Shown: positions 43,440 to 51,766, counted from the first letter of the stretch. The stretch: 64,000 nt of DNA from Tolypothrix sp. NIES-4075 (GCF_002218085.1 NZ_BDUC01000011.1:61236-125235), one strand, 5' to 3'. Numbers and translations are program-made. The notes: generated by a model not told the origin, from the letters alone.

Positions 43440-44435
43440 ATGCATAAGCGATTTGTTAACCACTGCACACTTGACCTGACAATTATTCCAGATGGCCCTA
43501 TTCTGATTAAATCTGGTCGGGAAGGTGCAGACCCCACAAAACCCCAGATGGAATTTGTCGAAACTTACCATGCTGGCGGACGTACAATTTATCTTCCTGG
43601 TAGTTCGCTTAAAGGTGCTATCCGCGCCCACGCTGAACGTATTGTGCGTACCGTTGGCGACGATCGCAAGCCCGACGATCCAAACCGCATCTGGGCTAGC
43701 AATCCGTTGTTAACCAATGACTACGACTATTTAAACGACCCAGACGACCCCAAAAAGAAACTACCAGCACCCGCTATATATAAAGAATCATCCTTCACTG
43801 ACCAAATATTTGGCAATATTGCGATCGCTAGCCGTCTCCGTATTGAAGATGCTTATCCTGATACCTCATTACCACTGAAAATTGAAGAACGCAACGGTGT
43901 TGCCATTGATAGGGTATTTGGTTCGGTAGCACACGGACCTTTTGATTATCAAGTCTGCACTGATGGCGCGTTTAAGACTAAAATCCACCTAAAAAACTTT
44001 TCGCTGGCACAGTTGGGCTTAATTGCACTTGTACTGCGTGATTTAAACGCAGGCTGGTTTGGCATTGGGTTTGCCAAGTCGCGGGGCTTAGGTATAGTTC
44101 GCTTAGAGTATAACAGCGCTGTTGTACAATACCCAGGTTGCATATTGGACAAAGAAGCGCAAATTTACCCATTTGGCAGTTCAACGCCGTGGGATAAGGT
44201 TTATCTTGCAGGTGCTGGGGAATTTTTACAAGAAGATGGTGCTAATCCTTACGGGTTTCCATCAAATGACAAATATGAAGTTGCTACAGTCTCGCCAAGA
44301 TCGATGGAATATGGCTTTGGCGTAGAACTGCGCTGGGAAGACAAAACTGATATCACCGAATTGTTTATGCAAAGCGTTGCCGCTTGGAGCAAGTTGTTGG
44401 AAGAAGGAGGTGCTTTATGTCCAACGTTTGGGTAA
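43440..44435 (+). CDS. Cas7-family RAMP (Csm3-like), second copy
   Basis: 331 residues. LTIIPDGPILIKSGREGADP and YLPGSSLKGAIRAHAERIV mark the N-terminal RAMP core. IFGNIAIASRLRIEDAYPD, VAIDRVFGSVAHGPFDYQV and FAKSRGLGIVRLEYN complete the Csm3-like pattern. The aspartate in GADPTKPQMEF could be a second RNA-cleavage residue. ATG at 43440 lies 13 bp after the previous stop. It overlaps csx19 by 19 bp. Multiple different Cas7 proteins in one operon are characteristic of type III-D. Confidence 0.85.
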   Translation: MHKRFVNHCTLDLTIIPDGPILIKSGREGADPTKPQMEFVETYHAGGRTIYLPGSSLKGAIRAHAERIVRTVGDDRKPDDPNRIWASNPLLTNDYDYLNDPDDPKKKLPAPAIYKESSFTDQIFGNIAIASRLRIEDAYPDTSLPLKIEERNGVAIDRVFGSVAHGPFDYQVCTDGAFKTKIHLKNFSLAQLGLIALVLRDLNAGWFGIGFAKSRGLGIVRLEYNSAVVQYPGCILDKEAQIYPFGSSTPWDKVYLAGAGEFLQEDGANPYGFPSNDKYEVATVSPRSMEYGFGVELRWEDKTDITELFMQSVAAWSKLLEEGGALCPTFG

Positions 44436-44941
44436 ACGAAGAACCCCTTTCAACAGATGAATTAATCGAACGATTGGAAGAACTGACAACTTCACCCAGT
44501 TACTATTTTTTACGTTGGGCGCATCGGGTTGGGGGATTTTGGCAGCGACGAAGCGACAAGTTTGCAAATTTGGGAGATGATATACGCGATCGCTTAAATA
44601 ATTATCCCATCAATGGTGTTGCGCCAAAACACCCCGAACCCTTTCCTAGTCCGCAAGGACAACTGTTTAATTCGGTGCTGGAGGTGCGTTGGCAGATTAA
44701 GCAAGGTAAGTATCAGGTATTGTTACTCGGTTCACAAGAGATAGTACCAGGTTTTAAGGCGATCGAACGCGATTGGGAAATAATTGAGCAAAATGTACTT
44801 ATACATCCCCAAGATGAAACTCGCTTTCCCAAAGGACTGGAGTCAGATGTAGTCAATAATATTGCCCAACGCTATTTTCGAGACAAGAATACTGCTACGG
44901 TTCACTTTGTCGCCTTAACGCTGAAAAATTCCCATGACTAA
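44417..44941 (+). CDS. csx19: Csx19-like type III-D subunit
   Basis: The start is ATG 44417, chosen because AAGGAGG lies 6 bp upstream; the frame back to 44384 is a shadow. The 174-residue protein begins MSNVWVNEEPLSTDELIERL and has SYYFLRWAHRVGGFWQRRSD, FNSVLEVRWQIKQGKYQVLL and TATVHFVALTL. Size, order and the small mixed alpha/beta character match Csx19, a marker of subtype III-D. Its identification rests on context and general likeness. It overlaps the next gene by 8 bp. Confidence 0.6.
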   Translation: MSNVWVNEEPLSTDELIERLEELTTSPSYYFLRWAHRVGGFWQRRSDKFANLGDDIRDRLNNYPINGVAPKHPEPFPSPQGQLFNSVLEVRWQIKQGKYQVLLLGSQEIVPGFKAIERDWEIIEQNVLIHPQDETRFPKGLESDVVNNIAQRYFRDKNTATVHFVALTLKNSHD

Positions 44942-45977
44942 CAGTTCTTATCGCTCTAACACCAATAATGGTTCAGATGAACGCGCACCCGCACCATACG
45001 AACTCGTTCGGTTTCCAGATAAAACACCCAGCGTTTGTACTCCTCCCGGACACGACAAATACCAAAGCAATTGCTTACACGGTACCTTATTTCTGACTCT
45101 CCAAGTACAGACAGCGCTGCACGTTTCCACTGGGGTAGCTGTGATGGGTAGCGATGTTGATAAAAATGGTATACCCCTAATCAAGACAATGGAGCAGGGG
45201 GTAGATAAAACACTGTTGATTCCAGGTAGTTCTTTAAAAGGTTGTATCCGCGCTATCTATGAAGCAATTACTAATAGTCGTTTAGGCGTAAAGTCAAAAA
45301 CCAATAACCCACCTGACCGCTTACCTGCTCGCAGACAAAATGAAATTTGTCCGGCGGGAGTCGTCTTTGGTGCATCGGGAGATAATTGGGGTTGGCAAGG
45401 ATTAATTAACATCCGAGATGCACGCTGTAATACAAATGGTTTTGGTGTTGGTTATATGCCTGCTTTATGGTCGCCAAAACCTCAAGGAAGCAACTATTAT
45501 GATGAAGGTAAAGTTGCTGGGCGTAAGTTTTATTATCACATGGTTCGTGCCTTAGATAAAGGTGAAAAGGATGGAATTCGCGTCCAACAAGCAAGTAGAA
45601 ATTATACTTTTTCAACACAGTTACACTTTAAAAATCTTCAATCTAAACAACTAGGAGCGCTATTAATTGCTTTGGGACAAGACTCAAATTATCCCTTTGC
45701 ACTCAAACTAGGTGCGGGAAAACCCATTGGTATGGGAACAATGATAGTGAAAATCACGGAAGTGCAGGTGATGCAAAATCAAGATGATTTATGTAAGCAC
45801 TATAAGTCTTTCTCCAATCCAGATAATGAAAAATTAGAGGGTGAATTGTTGCAGCAATTTATTCTTAGACACATACAAGCAGCACACAGTCAAAATTTGA
45901 TTGAAGAGCCGCAGTTAGAACAATTAAGTCAAATTTTAAGTTATCCCACTACCCGTCAACCTTACGAAAATTACTAA
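44934..45977 (+). CDS. Cas7-family RAMP (Csm3-like), third of its type
   Basis: 347 residues with an N-terminal extension of ~35 residues (APYELVRFPDKTPSV, CTPPGHDKY). The RAMP core LFLTLQVQTALHVSTGVAVM follows, then LLIPGSSLKGCIRAIYEAIT, a cysteine (NEICPAG), VFGASGDNWGWQGLINIRDA and the loop LKLGAGKPIGMGTMIVKI. GSDVDKNGIPLI occupies the position of the Csm3 catalytic loop. It is probably another backbone or cap subunit. It overlaps csx19 and is joined to the next gene by TAATG. Confidence 0.82.
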   Translation: MTNSSYRSNTNNGSDERAPAPYELVRFPDKTPSVCTPPGHDKYQSNCLHGTLFLTLQVQTALHVSTGVAVMGSDVDKNGIPLIKTMEQGVDKTLLIPGSSLKGCIRAIYEAITNSRLGVKSKTNNPPDRLPARRQNEICPAGVVFGASGDNWGWQGLINIRDARCNTNGFGVGYMPALWSPKPQGSNYYDEGKVAGRKFYYHMVRALDKGEKDGIRVQQASRNYTFSTQLHFKNLQSKQLGALLIALGQDSNYPFALKLGAGKPIGMGTMIVKITEVQVMQNQDDLCKHYKSFSNPDNEKLEGELLQQFILRHIQAAHSQNLIEEPQLEQLSQILSYPTTRQPYENY

Positions 45978-46684
45978 TGGCTGTTTATCTCGACGAACGC
46001 GCTTATTCACTCACAGAATATGAGTCGCAAATCGCGCACAATATTGCGCGGATTTTGGCTGAAGAACAAATATCGCTCAATCGGGAATCTCGCTCTAATT
46101 CCGATGGGATTAAGACTGAGCTAGAAAAAGTCATTGCTTATCTTTATACAAAAATTCGTCAAGCTGAGGGTAAGAGTAAAAACAATGTATTATCTATTTT
46201 ATTTAACTATCTAGAGCATTTAGTCAAATACGGCAAACAAATTGGGCATACAGGTAATGTTCCTAAATATTATGACAGTATTCTCTATGCCTGCGAACAA
46301 TACTTTGATATCAAACAGAATGATGCTGCTAGAGTATTAACAATACTCGGCTGGTCGGCACGCTTAATTCGTTTTTACAAGCAGAAAATTGAAAGTGGTG
46401 AAGTTTTACCTGCAATTGCACCTGTAGTCAAATCATCTCCAGAACCCAAAAGCCAGACTATTACAAATCAATCCCATAAATTTGAAATTGACCAGATACT
46501 CGATGCTACAGTGGTCAAAGTTACTGGCAATAAGGTTTCCTATCAAGTTGGAGATATTTTGATTCCCTATGAGAAAGAATCTAAGCAAGCCAAAAATTTA
46601 CAGGAAAAACAAACAGTCAAAGTCAAGGTGACGGCAATTAAAGAAGATGGCAGTATCAAACATGTTAAATACTGTGGTATTTAA
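45977..46684 (+). CDS. Type III-D operon protein with helical N-terminus and S1/OB-like C-terminus
   Basis: 235 residues. The first ~140 are helical (EYESQIAHNIARILAEEQIS, ELEKVIAYLYTKIRQAEGKS, AARVLTILGWSARLIRFYKQ) and recall Cas11-type bundles. The last ~70 (IDQILDATVVKVTGNKVSYQ, VGDILIPYEKES, VKVKVTAIKEDGSIKHVKY) look like an S1/OB-fold RNA-binding domain. I do not know this pairing as a named Cas protein. The ATG overlaps the previous stop by one base, so it is translationally coupled and very likely part of the effector or its regulation. Confidence 0.6.
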   Translation: MAVYLDERAYSLTEYESQIAHNIARILAEEQISLNRESRSNSDGIKTELEKVIAYLYTKIRQAEGKSKNNVLSILFNYLEHLVKYGKQIGHTGNVPKYYDSILYACEQYFDIKQNDAARVLTILGWSARLIRFYKQKIESGEVLPAIAPVVKSSPEPKSQTITNQSHKFEIDQILDATVVKVTGNKVSYQVGDILIPYEKESKQAKNLQEKQTVKVKVTAIKEDGSIKHVKYCGI

Positions 46685-46710
46685 TTCTTGATTTGTTAGA
46701 TATTCATCCA

Positions 46711-47565
46711 TCATTGCTTTTGGCCATAAGCAACATAGGCTGAATCCGCAACAATTCCCAGCAAACTTATCGGTGCATTTACAGGAATATAATAGTAATC
46801 AACTCGCGCTGCCAAATTATCTATTTCTCTATACCTTCCTTTTACATAAATCACTAAAACAGTATTTTTATCCAACCAATCTAATGCTAAATCAATCTGC
46901 TCCTTTACTTTATCTTCCCGCTTATTTTCTGCATCTTCTTTTGATAATCCAACAAAATCCTGTCCTTCAAGTAGCTTAGAATTAATCAAATCTAAGACGA
47001 AAATATCTCCTACTGGCTTCTTAGGCTTCCTCTTTTGATTCCAATATCTAACTTTCTCAAAACCTCTTGTACGCAGCAGCTTACAATCACTCGGTTCTGT
47101 TGTATCGTTACTAGGTAAATAATAATCTACAATTGTTGAACCAATTACCCTTTCACGCTGCAAAGAACGCTTGACACTCTCAACTTCGGATTGAACTAAA
47201 TCTGTAATTTTATTCTCTACTTCTCGGTTAATTAATTGACTGGCTACTTTCTTCGCATCATCTAAATTTTTACCTACAACATAAGCTAAAAGTCCACCCA
47301 AAAAGGCAAATACAACTAAGACAAATTGCATCGCTGCAACAAATCTATTAAAGTTTTCGTTGAGTTGGATATTTGTACTTTTGAGAAATTCTAGTTGGTT
47401 GGCATTTGTAGTTTTAATAACCTCTATTTGACTTTTTAATAGTTCGATATCATTAGAAATTTTTGCCGTATTTGATAACGGTGAAGATGCAGGGGTAGGT
47501 CTTGGAATTTGGGCAATAACAAAATCCCAAACGTGAGATAAGTCAATTGAGGGTAGCCAATCCAT
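46711..47565 (-). CDS. Membrane-anchored coiled-coil protein with Rossmann-like C-terminal domain (candidate effector B)
   Basis: 284 residues: a short N-terminal part, a coiled coil (ISNDIELLKSQIEVIKTTNA), one membrane segment (QFVLVVFAFLGGLLAYVVG, about 80-100) and a second helical stalk (REVENKITDLVQSEVESVKR). The C-terminal domain begins IVDYYLPSND and contains GDIFVLDL, NTVLVIYVKGRY and YYIPVNAPISLLGIVADSAY. The last elements parallel those of the protein at 36667-37209. It converges on the type III operon and precedes array 1. A membrane-disrupting or NAD/nucleotide-acting effector triggered by Cas10 products is an attractive but unproven role. Confidence 0.5.
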   Translation of the reverse strand: MDWLPSIDLSHVWDFVIAQIPRPTPASSPLSNTAKISNDIELLKSQIEVIKTTNANQLEFLKSTNIQLNENFNRFVAAMQFVLVVFAFLGGLLAYVVGKNLDDAKKVASQLINREVENKITDLVQSEVESVKRSLQRERVIGSTIVDYYLPSNDTTEPSDCKLLRTRGFEKVRYWNQKRKPKKPVGDIFVLDLINSKLLEGQDFVGLSKEDAENKREDKVKEQIDLALDWLDKNTVLVIYVKGRYREIDNLAARVDYYYIPVNAPISLLGIVADSAYVAYGQKQ

Positions 47566-47611
47566 AAGTTAATTTATAGCGTTTGACGATAATAATATCC
47601 TTGCTTGCGTC

Positions 47612-48525
47612 TTTTTTGTCCCCGTGAGGGGTAATTAGTTGAAAACATTTTGATAGTTTTGCCCGATTCAACCCTTATGCTAGGTTTCCATCCCCGTGAG
47701 GGGTAATTAGTTGAAAACATAATAATATGCGTCAATTCATGACTCCTAGTCAAAGGTTTCCATCCCCGTGAGGGGTAATTAGTTGAAAACACTTCTGCAC
47801 CCGCAGAAGCCAAAGATGTCTATAGAAATTATTGTTTCCATCCCCGTGAGGGGTAATTAGTTGAAAACGAGTTGCAAGTGCTGATACTGGAGTGCAGACT
47901 GGCAAAAGTTTCCATCCCCGTGAGGGGTAATTAGTTGAAAACCGTTGTAGGAGAAGCTGTGGTTGACTTTTCTAATTGTTTCCATCCCCGTGAGGGGTAA
48001 TTAGTTGAAAACAATAGTAACGGTTTACTGCCCCACCACCCGCAAAATGTTTCCATCCCCGTGAGGGGTAATTAGTTGAAAACTCCACCCCAGCAGAGGC
48101 AACTTTATACGTTCCTAATGACGGTTTCCATCCCCGTGAGGGGTAATTAGTTGAAAACCCAAGTTTTGTCTATACGCATTTGGCGTATATTCAGGAAGTT
48201 TCCATCCCCGTGAGGGGTAATTAGTTGAAAACTTTTCAGCCTTCCCAACGGGGAAGGCGATGTGGCGATCCAGTTTCCATCCCCGTGAGGGGTAATTAGT
48301 TGAAAACGCGAATTTTCCAGCACATTCCCAAGAATGGGACATGTAGTTTCCATCCCCGTGAGGGGTAATTAGTTGAAAACTTGAGCTTCAAGGAGAGCAG
48401 GTTTCAACAACAAATGGTTTCCATCCCCGTGAGGGGTAATTAGTTGAAAACATCCTGCACAAGGGATTTTTACTCGCACTGGACTCACTTGTTTCCATCC
48501 CCGTGAGGGGTAATTAGTTGAAAAC
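47612..48525 (-). CRISPR. CRISPR array 1 (13 repeats, 12 spacers)
   Basis: A 35-nt repeat (plus strand starts GTTTCCATCCCCGTGAGGGG and ends AGTTGAAAAC) recurs with 35-43-nt spacers. The leftmost repeat, 47612-47646, is degenerate at its first seven bases, marking the old trailer end. The leader is therefore on the right and transcription runs leftward. In that orientation each repeat ends ATGGAAAC, matching the 8-nt type III crRNA handle. The repeat's stem is CCCC/GGGG. Six of twelve spacers contain short-loop inverted repeats of 5 bp or more. It lies between the type III operon and cas6. Confidence 0.97.
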
Positions 48526-48717
48526 CCTACCTTCCTAGAAACCTTGAAATAACTTCGTTTGAGGGATGTAAATCTGAGGGGGTGTTTGTGACAACTAAAT
48601 AATTGAGACTATTATTCAATTAGCTTTAGGCTGACAAGCTTCTAACCTTTACACAGCAAGTTATCTGAGGGGGTCAACGAAAGAATAAGGGTTTCAGGTG
48701 TTACCCGTCCCCCTCAG
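48526..48717 (-). promoter_or_regulatory. Leader of CRISPR array 1
   Basis: Three CTGAGGGGG boxes are visible: 48574-48582 (48 bp from the first repeat), 48665-48673, and inverted at 48709-48717. The last two bound a 53-bp box that is nearly identical in all three array leaders. The 82-bp separation between the first box and the 53-bp box is also conserved. Confidence 0.8.
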
Positions 48718-48876
48718 GTGATTATTAACCGAGTGGAAATATAAAGGAAATATAAGATCGCTCTACTCCCGCTAAAAACTTGCATGTTAAAAGTAAAAAC
48801 AAACACTTTTACCTTTATTGGTAAACGCAATATTAACTTTTCAAGGTTCCGCTACACATTCGATGAGTATACCAAA

Positions 48877-49992
48877 CTACTCCTCATTTTTGAGCGCCCG
48901 TCGCGCCAATTTAACATAAGTTTTCACCGTTTCATAAGGCATCTCTAAATCTTGCGCTACCACTTGCAACGATTCTCCCATTTCTCGCCGTGCTAATATT
49001 GTCGCCCATTTTGTGGCTATTTCATCCGCGCGATCGCCACCTGTACGCTTGCGTTTTTCCTTAAAAATTTCTGCTAAATCTTCAATGCGTTTGGCTAACA
49101 CACTTTCCACATCCGGTACATCCGGCAAAACTTGCGATGACCAACCTAAGCGCGTTTGTCCCAACCCAAATGTAGTTTTATGACCAGTACCACAATAAGG
49201 TGCAAGTTTCCCCAAAGCATAAAATAACTGTTGAAACTCCGCCTGTTTAGATCCTTCTTTAGTTAAACTAAACTCAATTGCCCCAGTAAAACCTGTCACC
49301 GCACCTTTTTTACCCGCTAGTACCTTTGCAGTTGTTATCTGACAACGATTTATTAACACACAATCATCTACCCAAGCCAGGAAAGCATCTTGGTTAATAA
49401 TTATCCCAGAAAAGTCATTCCAGCGTCGCAAGTAGCTGTGGAAGATATTAACTGGTACTGGGAGGGGGAAGTGATGACCTTTGCGACGAAAACTTGTAGG
49501 ACTGAGAAACTTCAGGGTGACAGTATTGCCATGCTCAGAATTTAGCAGTTCGGCATAAGTTGTGGGAGGATGGATAATATCACAAGAATTTATCTTTAAA
49601 GTGCCAGAGCGTAAGTCAACTACACTGGGCAAATTTTCCAACCACTCAAGCATCCACTTTTGCACTCGACTTGATAAAGCTGTGACATACCAGCGGTAAG
49701 TGGTGTTAGTAGATAATTGTATTTGTCTGCCGCTACTAATTATCTCTCCATCCAAAGCAGAGATAGTAAAAGGTTTTTCCGATTCTCCATCGTGGAGATA
49801 AGCAGAAAGTTCTGCGTCAAGCGATCGCACTTGGTCGAGAAACCAAGCATGGAGTCCAATAGTATACTGCGGGTAAAGGTAAGCATCTTTTTCGCAGATT
49901 AACTCAAACTCCAAGCCGATTAACTCTGTGTCTAGTGACCATTGAGCTAGCGAAGATGATGTAGTTAGCTTTTTTTGAGAGTGTCGAGGCAT
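48877..49992 (-). CDS. cas6: Cas6 endoribonuclease with C-terminal helix-turn-helix
   Basis: Cas6 cuts pre-crRNA within the repeats. I use ATG 49992 (MPRHSQKKLTT), since the frame to 50028 starts in the repeat-like leader. The two ferredoxin-like halves are recognisable (LIGLEFELICEKDAYLYPQY; VTGFTGAIEFSL), ending in the glycine-rich loop TTFGLGQTRLGW near residue 300 typical of Cas6. Beyond it an extra ~80 residues contain a sigma-70-region-4-like HTH (ATILARREMGESLQVVAQDL, YETVKTYVKLARR), unusual for Cas6. About 37 bp upstream of the start is a CRISPR-repeat-like hairpin (50029-50065), suggesting autoregulation. Confidence 0.87.
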   Translation of the reverse strand: MPRHSQKKLTTSSSLAQWSLDTELIGLEFELICEKDAYLYPQYTIGLHAWFLDQVRSLDAELSAYLHDGESEKPFTISALDGEIISSGRQIQLSTNTTYRWYVTALSSRVQKWMLEWLENLPSVVDLRSGTLKINSCDIIHPPTTYAELLNSEHGNTVTLKFLSPTSFRRKGHHFPLPVPVNIFHSYLRRWNDFSGIIINQDAFLAWVDDCVLINRCQITTAKVLAGKKGAVTGFTGAIEFSLTKEGSKQAEFQQLFYALGKLAPYCGTGHKTTFGLGQTRLGWSSQVLPDVPDVESVLAKRIEDLAEIFKEKRKRTGGDRADEIATKWATILARREMGESLQVVAQDLEMPYETVKTYVKLARRALKNEE

Positions 49993-50028
49993 GGTAGCAT
50001 TTAAGCTATATTTTCTGCATTTTATCAA

Positions 50029-50065
50029 GTTTTCATCCCCTTATGGGGATTTAATAAGTCAATAC
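50029..50065 (-). promoter_or_regulatory. Solitary CRISPR-repeat-like hairpin in the cas6 5' leader
   Basis: The plus strand starts GTTTTCATCCCCTTATGGGG and ends AATAC. It aligns with the array repeats: same start, CATCCCC/GGGG stem, similar length and A/T-rich end. On the cas6 mRNA strand it reads ...ATCCCC-ATAA-GGGGATGAAAAC, with ATGAAAAC in place of the handle ATGGAAAC. It has no second copy nearby, so it is not an array. Confidence 0.7.
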
Positions 50066-50448
50066 ATATCTGTTGTCAAAGATGTAGAGACGGTGATTCC
50101 CTTGCGTCTCTATAAGGGTTTCAGGTAACGCATAATTAATTTAGGGAGATTTCTGATTTTCGCAGAATGCCGCAGAAATGGGATAATATCAAATCCGGTA
50201 GCATCGAAGTAATTGATATCATTTCCCCTTGCATCAGAATAATTTAATATACTCAAACCAAAAACTCTGCGAACCTCTGCGAAAACCTTTGCGGTTCTCT
50301 GCGTTTAAAAAGATATAATTCCGATACAAACGAATTTTATATAATTTACCAATCAGGGATACTCCCATATCGAATAATGCAAAATAAAAATCCCCAGCAT
50401 TCATGTTGCTGGAGATAAATCATGTTATTTTACTTCAAAAGAAATAAG
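50066..50448. other. Non-coding region with a dispersed CTCTGCG-type repeat
   Basis: No gene is seen. At about 50262-50306 the motif CTCTGCG/CTTTGCG recurs (AACTCTGCGAACCTCTGCGA), a sequence type common between cyanobacterial genes. Confidence 0.4.
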
Positions 50449-50715
50449 TCAACTCAAAGCATCACTTTCAGGTAACTTTCGCACTCCTTGCACATCAAAA
50501 ATAATCAGAAAACTGGTATTTTTGATTGAATGTTGCAACACTTGCAAGTAAGCAACTGCATCATCGCGGCGGCGAAATCGTGCAACAACTTTAGACTCTT
50601 GGCACTCTGTATAAATGCTTCTGGGGTGTAACGGCACACCAGAATTATCCAACTGTTGTTTATTAGGTAAAACACGAATAATGCACCACGGATGCAGCTG
50701 CTTAAAATAGGTCAT
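50449..50715 (-). CDS. Small hypothetical protein
   Basis: About 88 residues starting MTYFKQLHPWCIIRVLPNKQ, with VVARFRRRDDAVAYLQVLQH and LIIFDV toward the end. ATG 50715 is preferred over the in-frame GTG at 50724 because GAGGTG lies 4-9 bp upstream. A charged alpha/beta protein; no family recognised. It lies between cas6 and the adaptation genes, on the same strand. Confidence 0.55.
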   Translation of the reverse strand: MTYFKQLHPWCIIRVLPNKQQLDNSGVPLHPRSIYTECQESKVVARFRRRDDAVAYLQVLQHSIKNTSFLIIFDVQGVRKLPESDALS

Positions 50716-50843
50716 AATCACCACCTCACAAATGCTGATAAATACCTGAAAAATCAGCTTTTAAATTGACTACTATTACCTTAGTTGAGGAATATTATTC
50801 AAAACAGGTCGAGGTGATATTGACAAATTGACTGAGTTGTGAG

Positions 50844-51158
50844 TTAACTAAGTGAATTCTCTAAATTCTTGAGGTGTAACCAGTGCAAAACCTCTTCGGG
50901 AATTTCCTCAAAATGTTCGAGTAGAAAATCCATCAAAGCCAAATGGCGTAAGTCGTTATAAGTGGGATAGCGTTGGTTACAGCCGTTTCTAAACCAGCCT
51001 CTAACTGTTGAATCGGAACGGGAACATATCAGGGCGATTTGTTCGTAATTTACACCCCATTTCGCATAAAATTGTGTTGGTGTCATACCAAATTGCCAAT
51101 TGCTGTAGAGTAAAATCAGATGTCGTTCGCGTGCGGTGATTCGACGGGGATTAGACAT
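50844..51158 (-). CDS. Helix-turn-helix protein of unknown function
   Basis: About 104 residues starting MSNPRRITARERHLILLYSN. GMTPTQFYAKWGVNYEQIAL followed by CSRSDSTVRGWFRNG is a clear helix-turn-helix, and the C-terminus is acidic-helical (FLLEHFEEIPEEVLHWLHLK). The upstream extension to 51281 is hydrophobic low-complexity read through an AAAAGGTA repeat and is rejected. It could be a regulator of the nearby cas genes or of a mobile element; no evidence separates these. Confidence 0.6.
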   Translation of the reverse strand: MSNPRRITARERHLILLYSNWQFGMTPTQFYAKWGVNYEQIALICSRSDSTVRGWFRNGCNQRYPTYNDLRHLALMDFLLEHFEEIPEEVLHWLHLKNLENSLS

Positions 51159-51167
51159 CATAAATAA

Positions 51168-51205
51168 GTAAAAAGGTAAAAGTAAAAAGGTAAAAGTAAA
51201 AAGGT
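51168..51205. repeat. Short GTAAAAAG/GGTAAAA tandem tract
   Basis: AAAAAGGTAAAAGTAAAAAG repeats about two and a half times. Similar tracts occur at about 58170-58205, 58420-58440, 58790-58825 and 59580-59620, all around the CRISPR genes. Confidence 0.5.
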
Positions 51206-51310
51206 GAGCCACTGCGGTGGACGGGTTCCCCGGCATAAAGCAAGTGGCGTTAGCAAAGCGGTAGCGACGCAGGAGCGTCACCCGAAGGGCAAAAGAAACA
51301 GTAGGGAATA

Positions 51311-51433
51311 AGTTATACCGTTTCTATATGAAGATGCGTCTAATCAGCCCACGTAGGTGGGCTTTGTTCGTATAGCCCTAGGCTTCCAGCCTAAGGGCGA
51401 TAATGTGCAACCTCACATAGAATTGGTATAACT
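51311..51433. mobile_element. MITE-like element, 123 bp
   Basis: The left end AGTTATACCGTTTCTATATG and the reverse complement of the right end AGTTATACCAATTCTATGTG match at 17 of 20 positions. Inside are two hairpins (AGCCCACGTAGGTGGGCT, and CCCTAGGCT pairing with AGCCTAAGGG). No coding capacity. This repeat type is familiar from Nostoc-like genomes. Confidence 0.65.
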
Positions 51434-51436
51434 TGA

Positions 51437-51706
51437 TTAGTGCGAATCTAAATGCGTGATAAGAATGTTTTCTGACTCCGTATAACGCCAGTAAAATCGT
51501 TTTGCCATTGATGCAGAAGAACTCCAGATATCACCGTTTTTACAGCTATATCTGTGTGTTCTCAAGCTGCGATAAGCCGGACCATAAAGAGCAAAAAATT
51601 CAAAAGCTTTGTCGTACTGCTTGCGGTCTAGTAAAGGTAATTCATCAAGTTTTTTTTGGACTTTGGGAGCAAAAATCAAACGGAATTTAACAGATTGAAC
51701 TTCCAT
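51437..51706 (-). CDS. RelE/ParE-family toxin-like protein
   Basis: 89 residues: FRLIFAPKVQKKLDELPLLD, then QYDKAFEFFALYGPAYRSLR, RYSCKNGDIWSSSASMAKRF and YWRYTESENILITHL. This is the strand-helix pattern of RelE/HigB/ParE-superfamily mRNA interferases or gyrase toxins. The expected C-terminal HHD-like end reads LDSH. No antitoxin gene can be seen next to it, and the MITE-like element abuts its 3' end at 51433. It may be an orphan or decaying toxin. Confidence 0.6.
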   Translation of the reverse strand: MEVQSVKFRLIFAPKVQKKLDELPLLDRKQYDKAFEFFALYGPAYRSLRTHRYSCKNGDIWSSSASMAKRFYWRYTESENILITHLDSH

Positions 51707-51766
51707 TCAATAATTCCTAGATATCCCAACTTGACCAGACAGCGCAGAGTTTCTTATTCAAGGAGG

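Noticed and set aside
50029..50065. A fourth, single-repeat CRISPR array
   Set aside because: Only one diverged copy exists with no second repeat within hundreds of bases, so it is better described as a repeat-like leader element of cas6.
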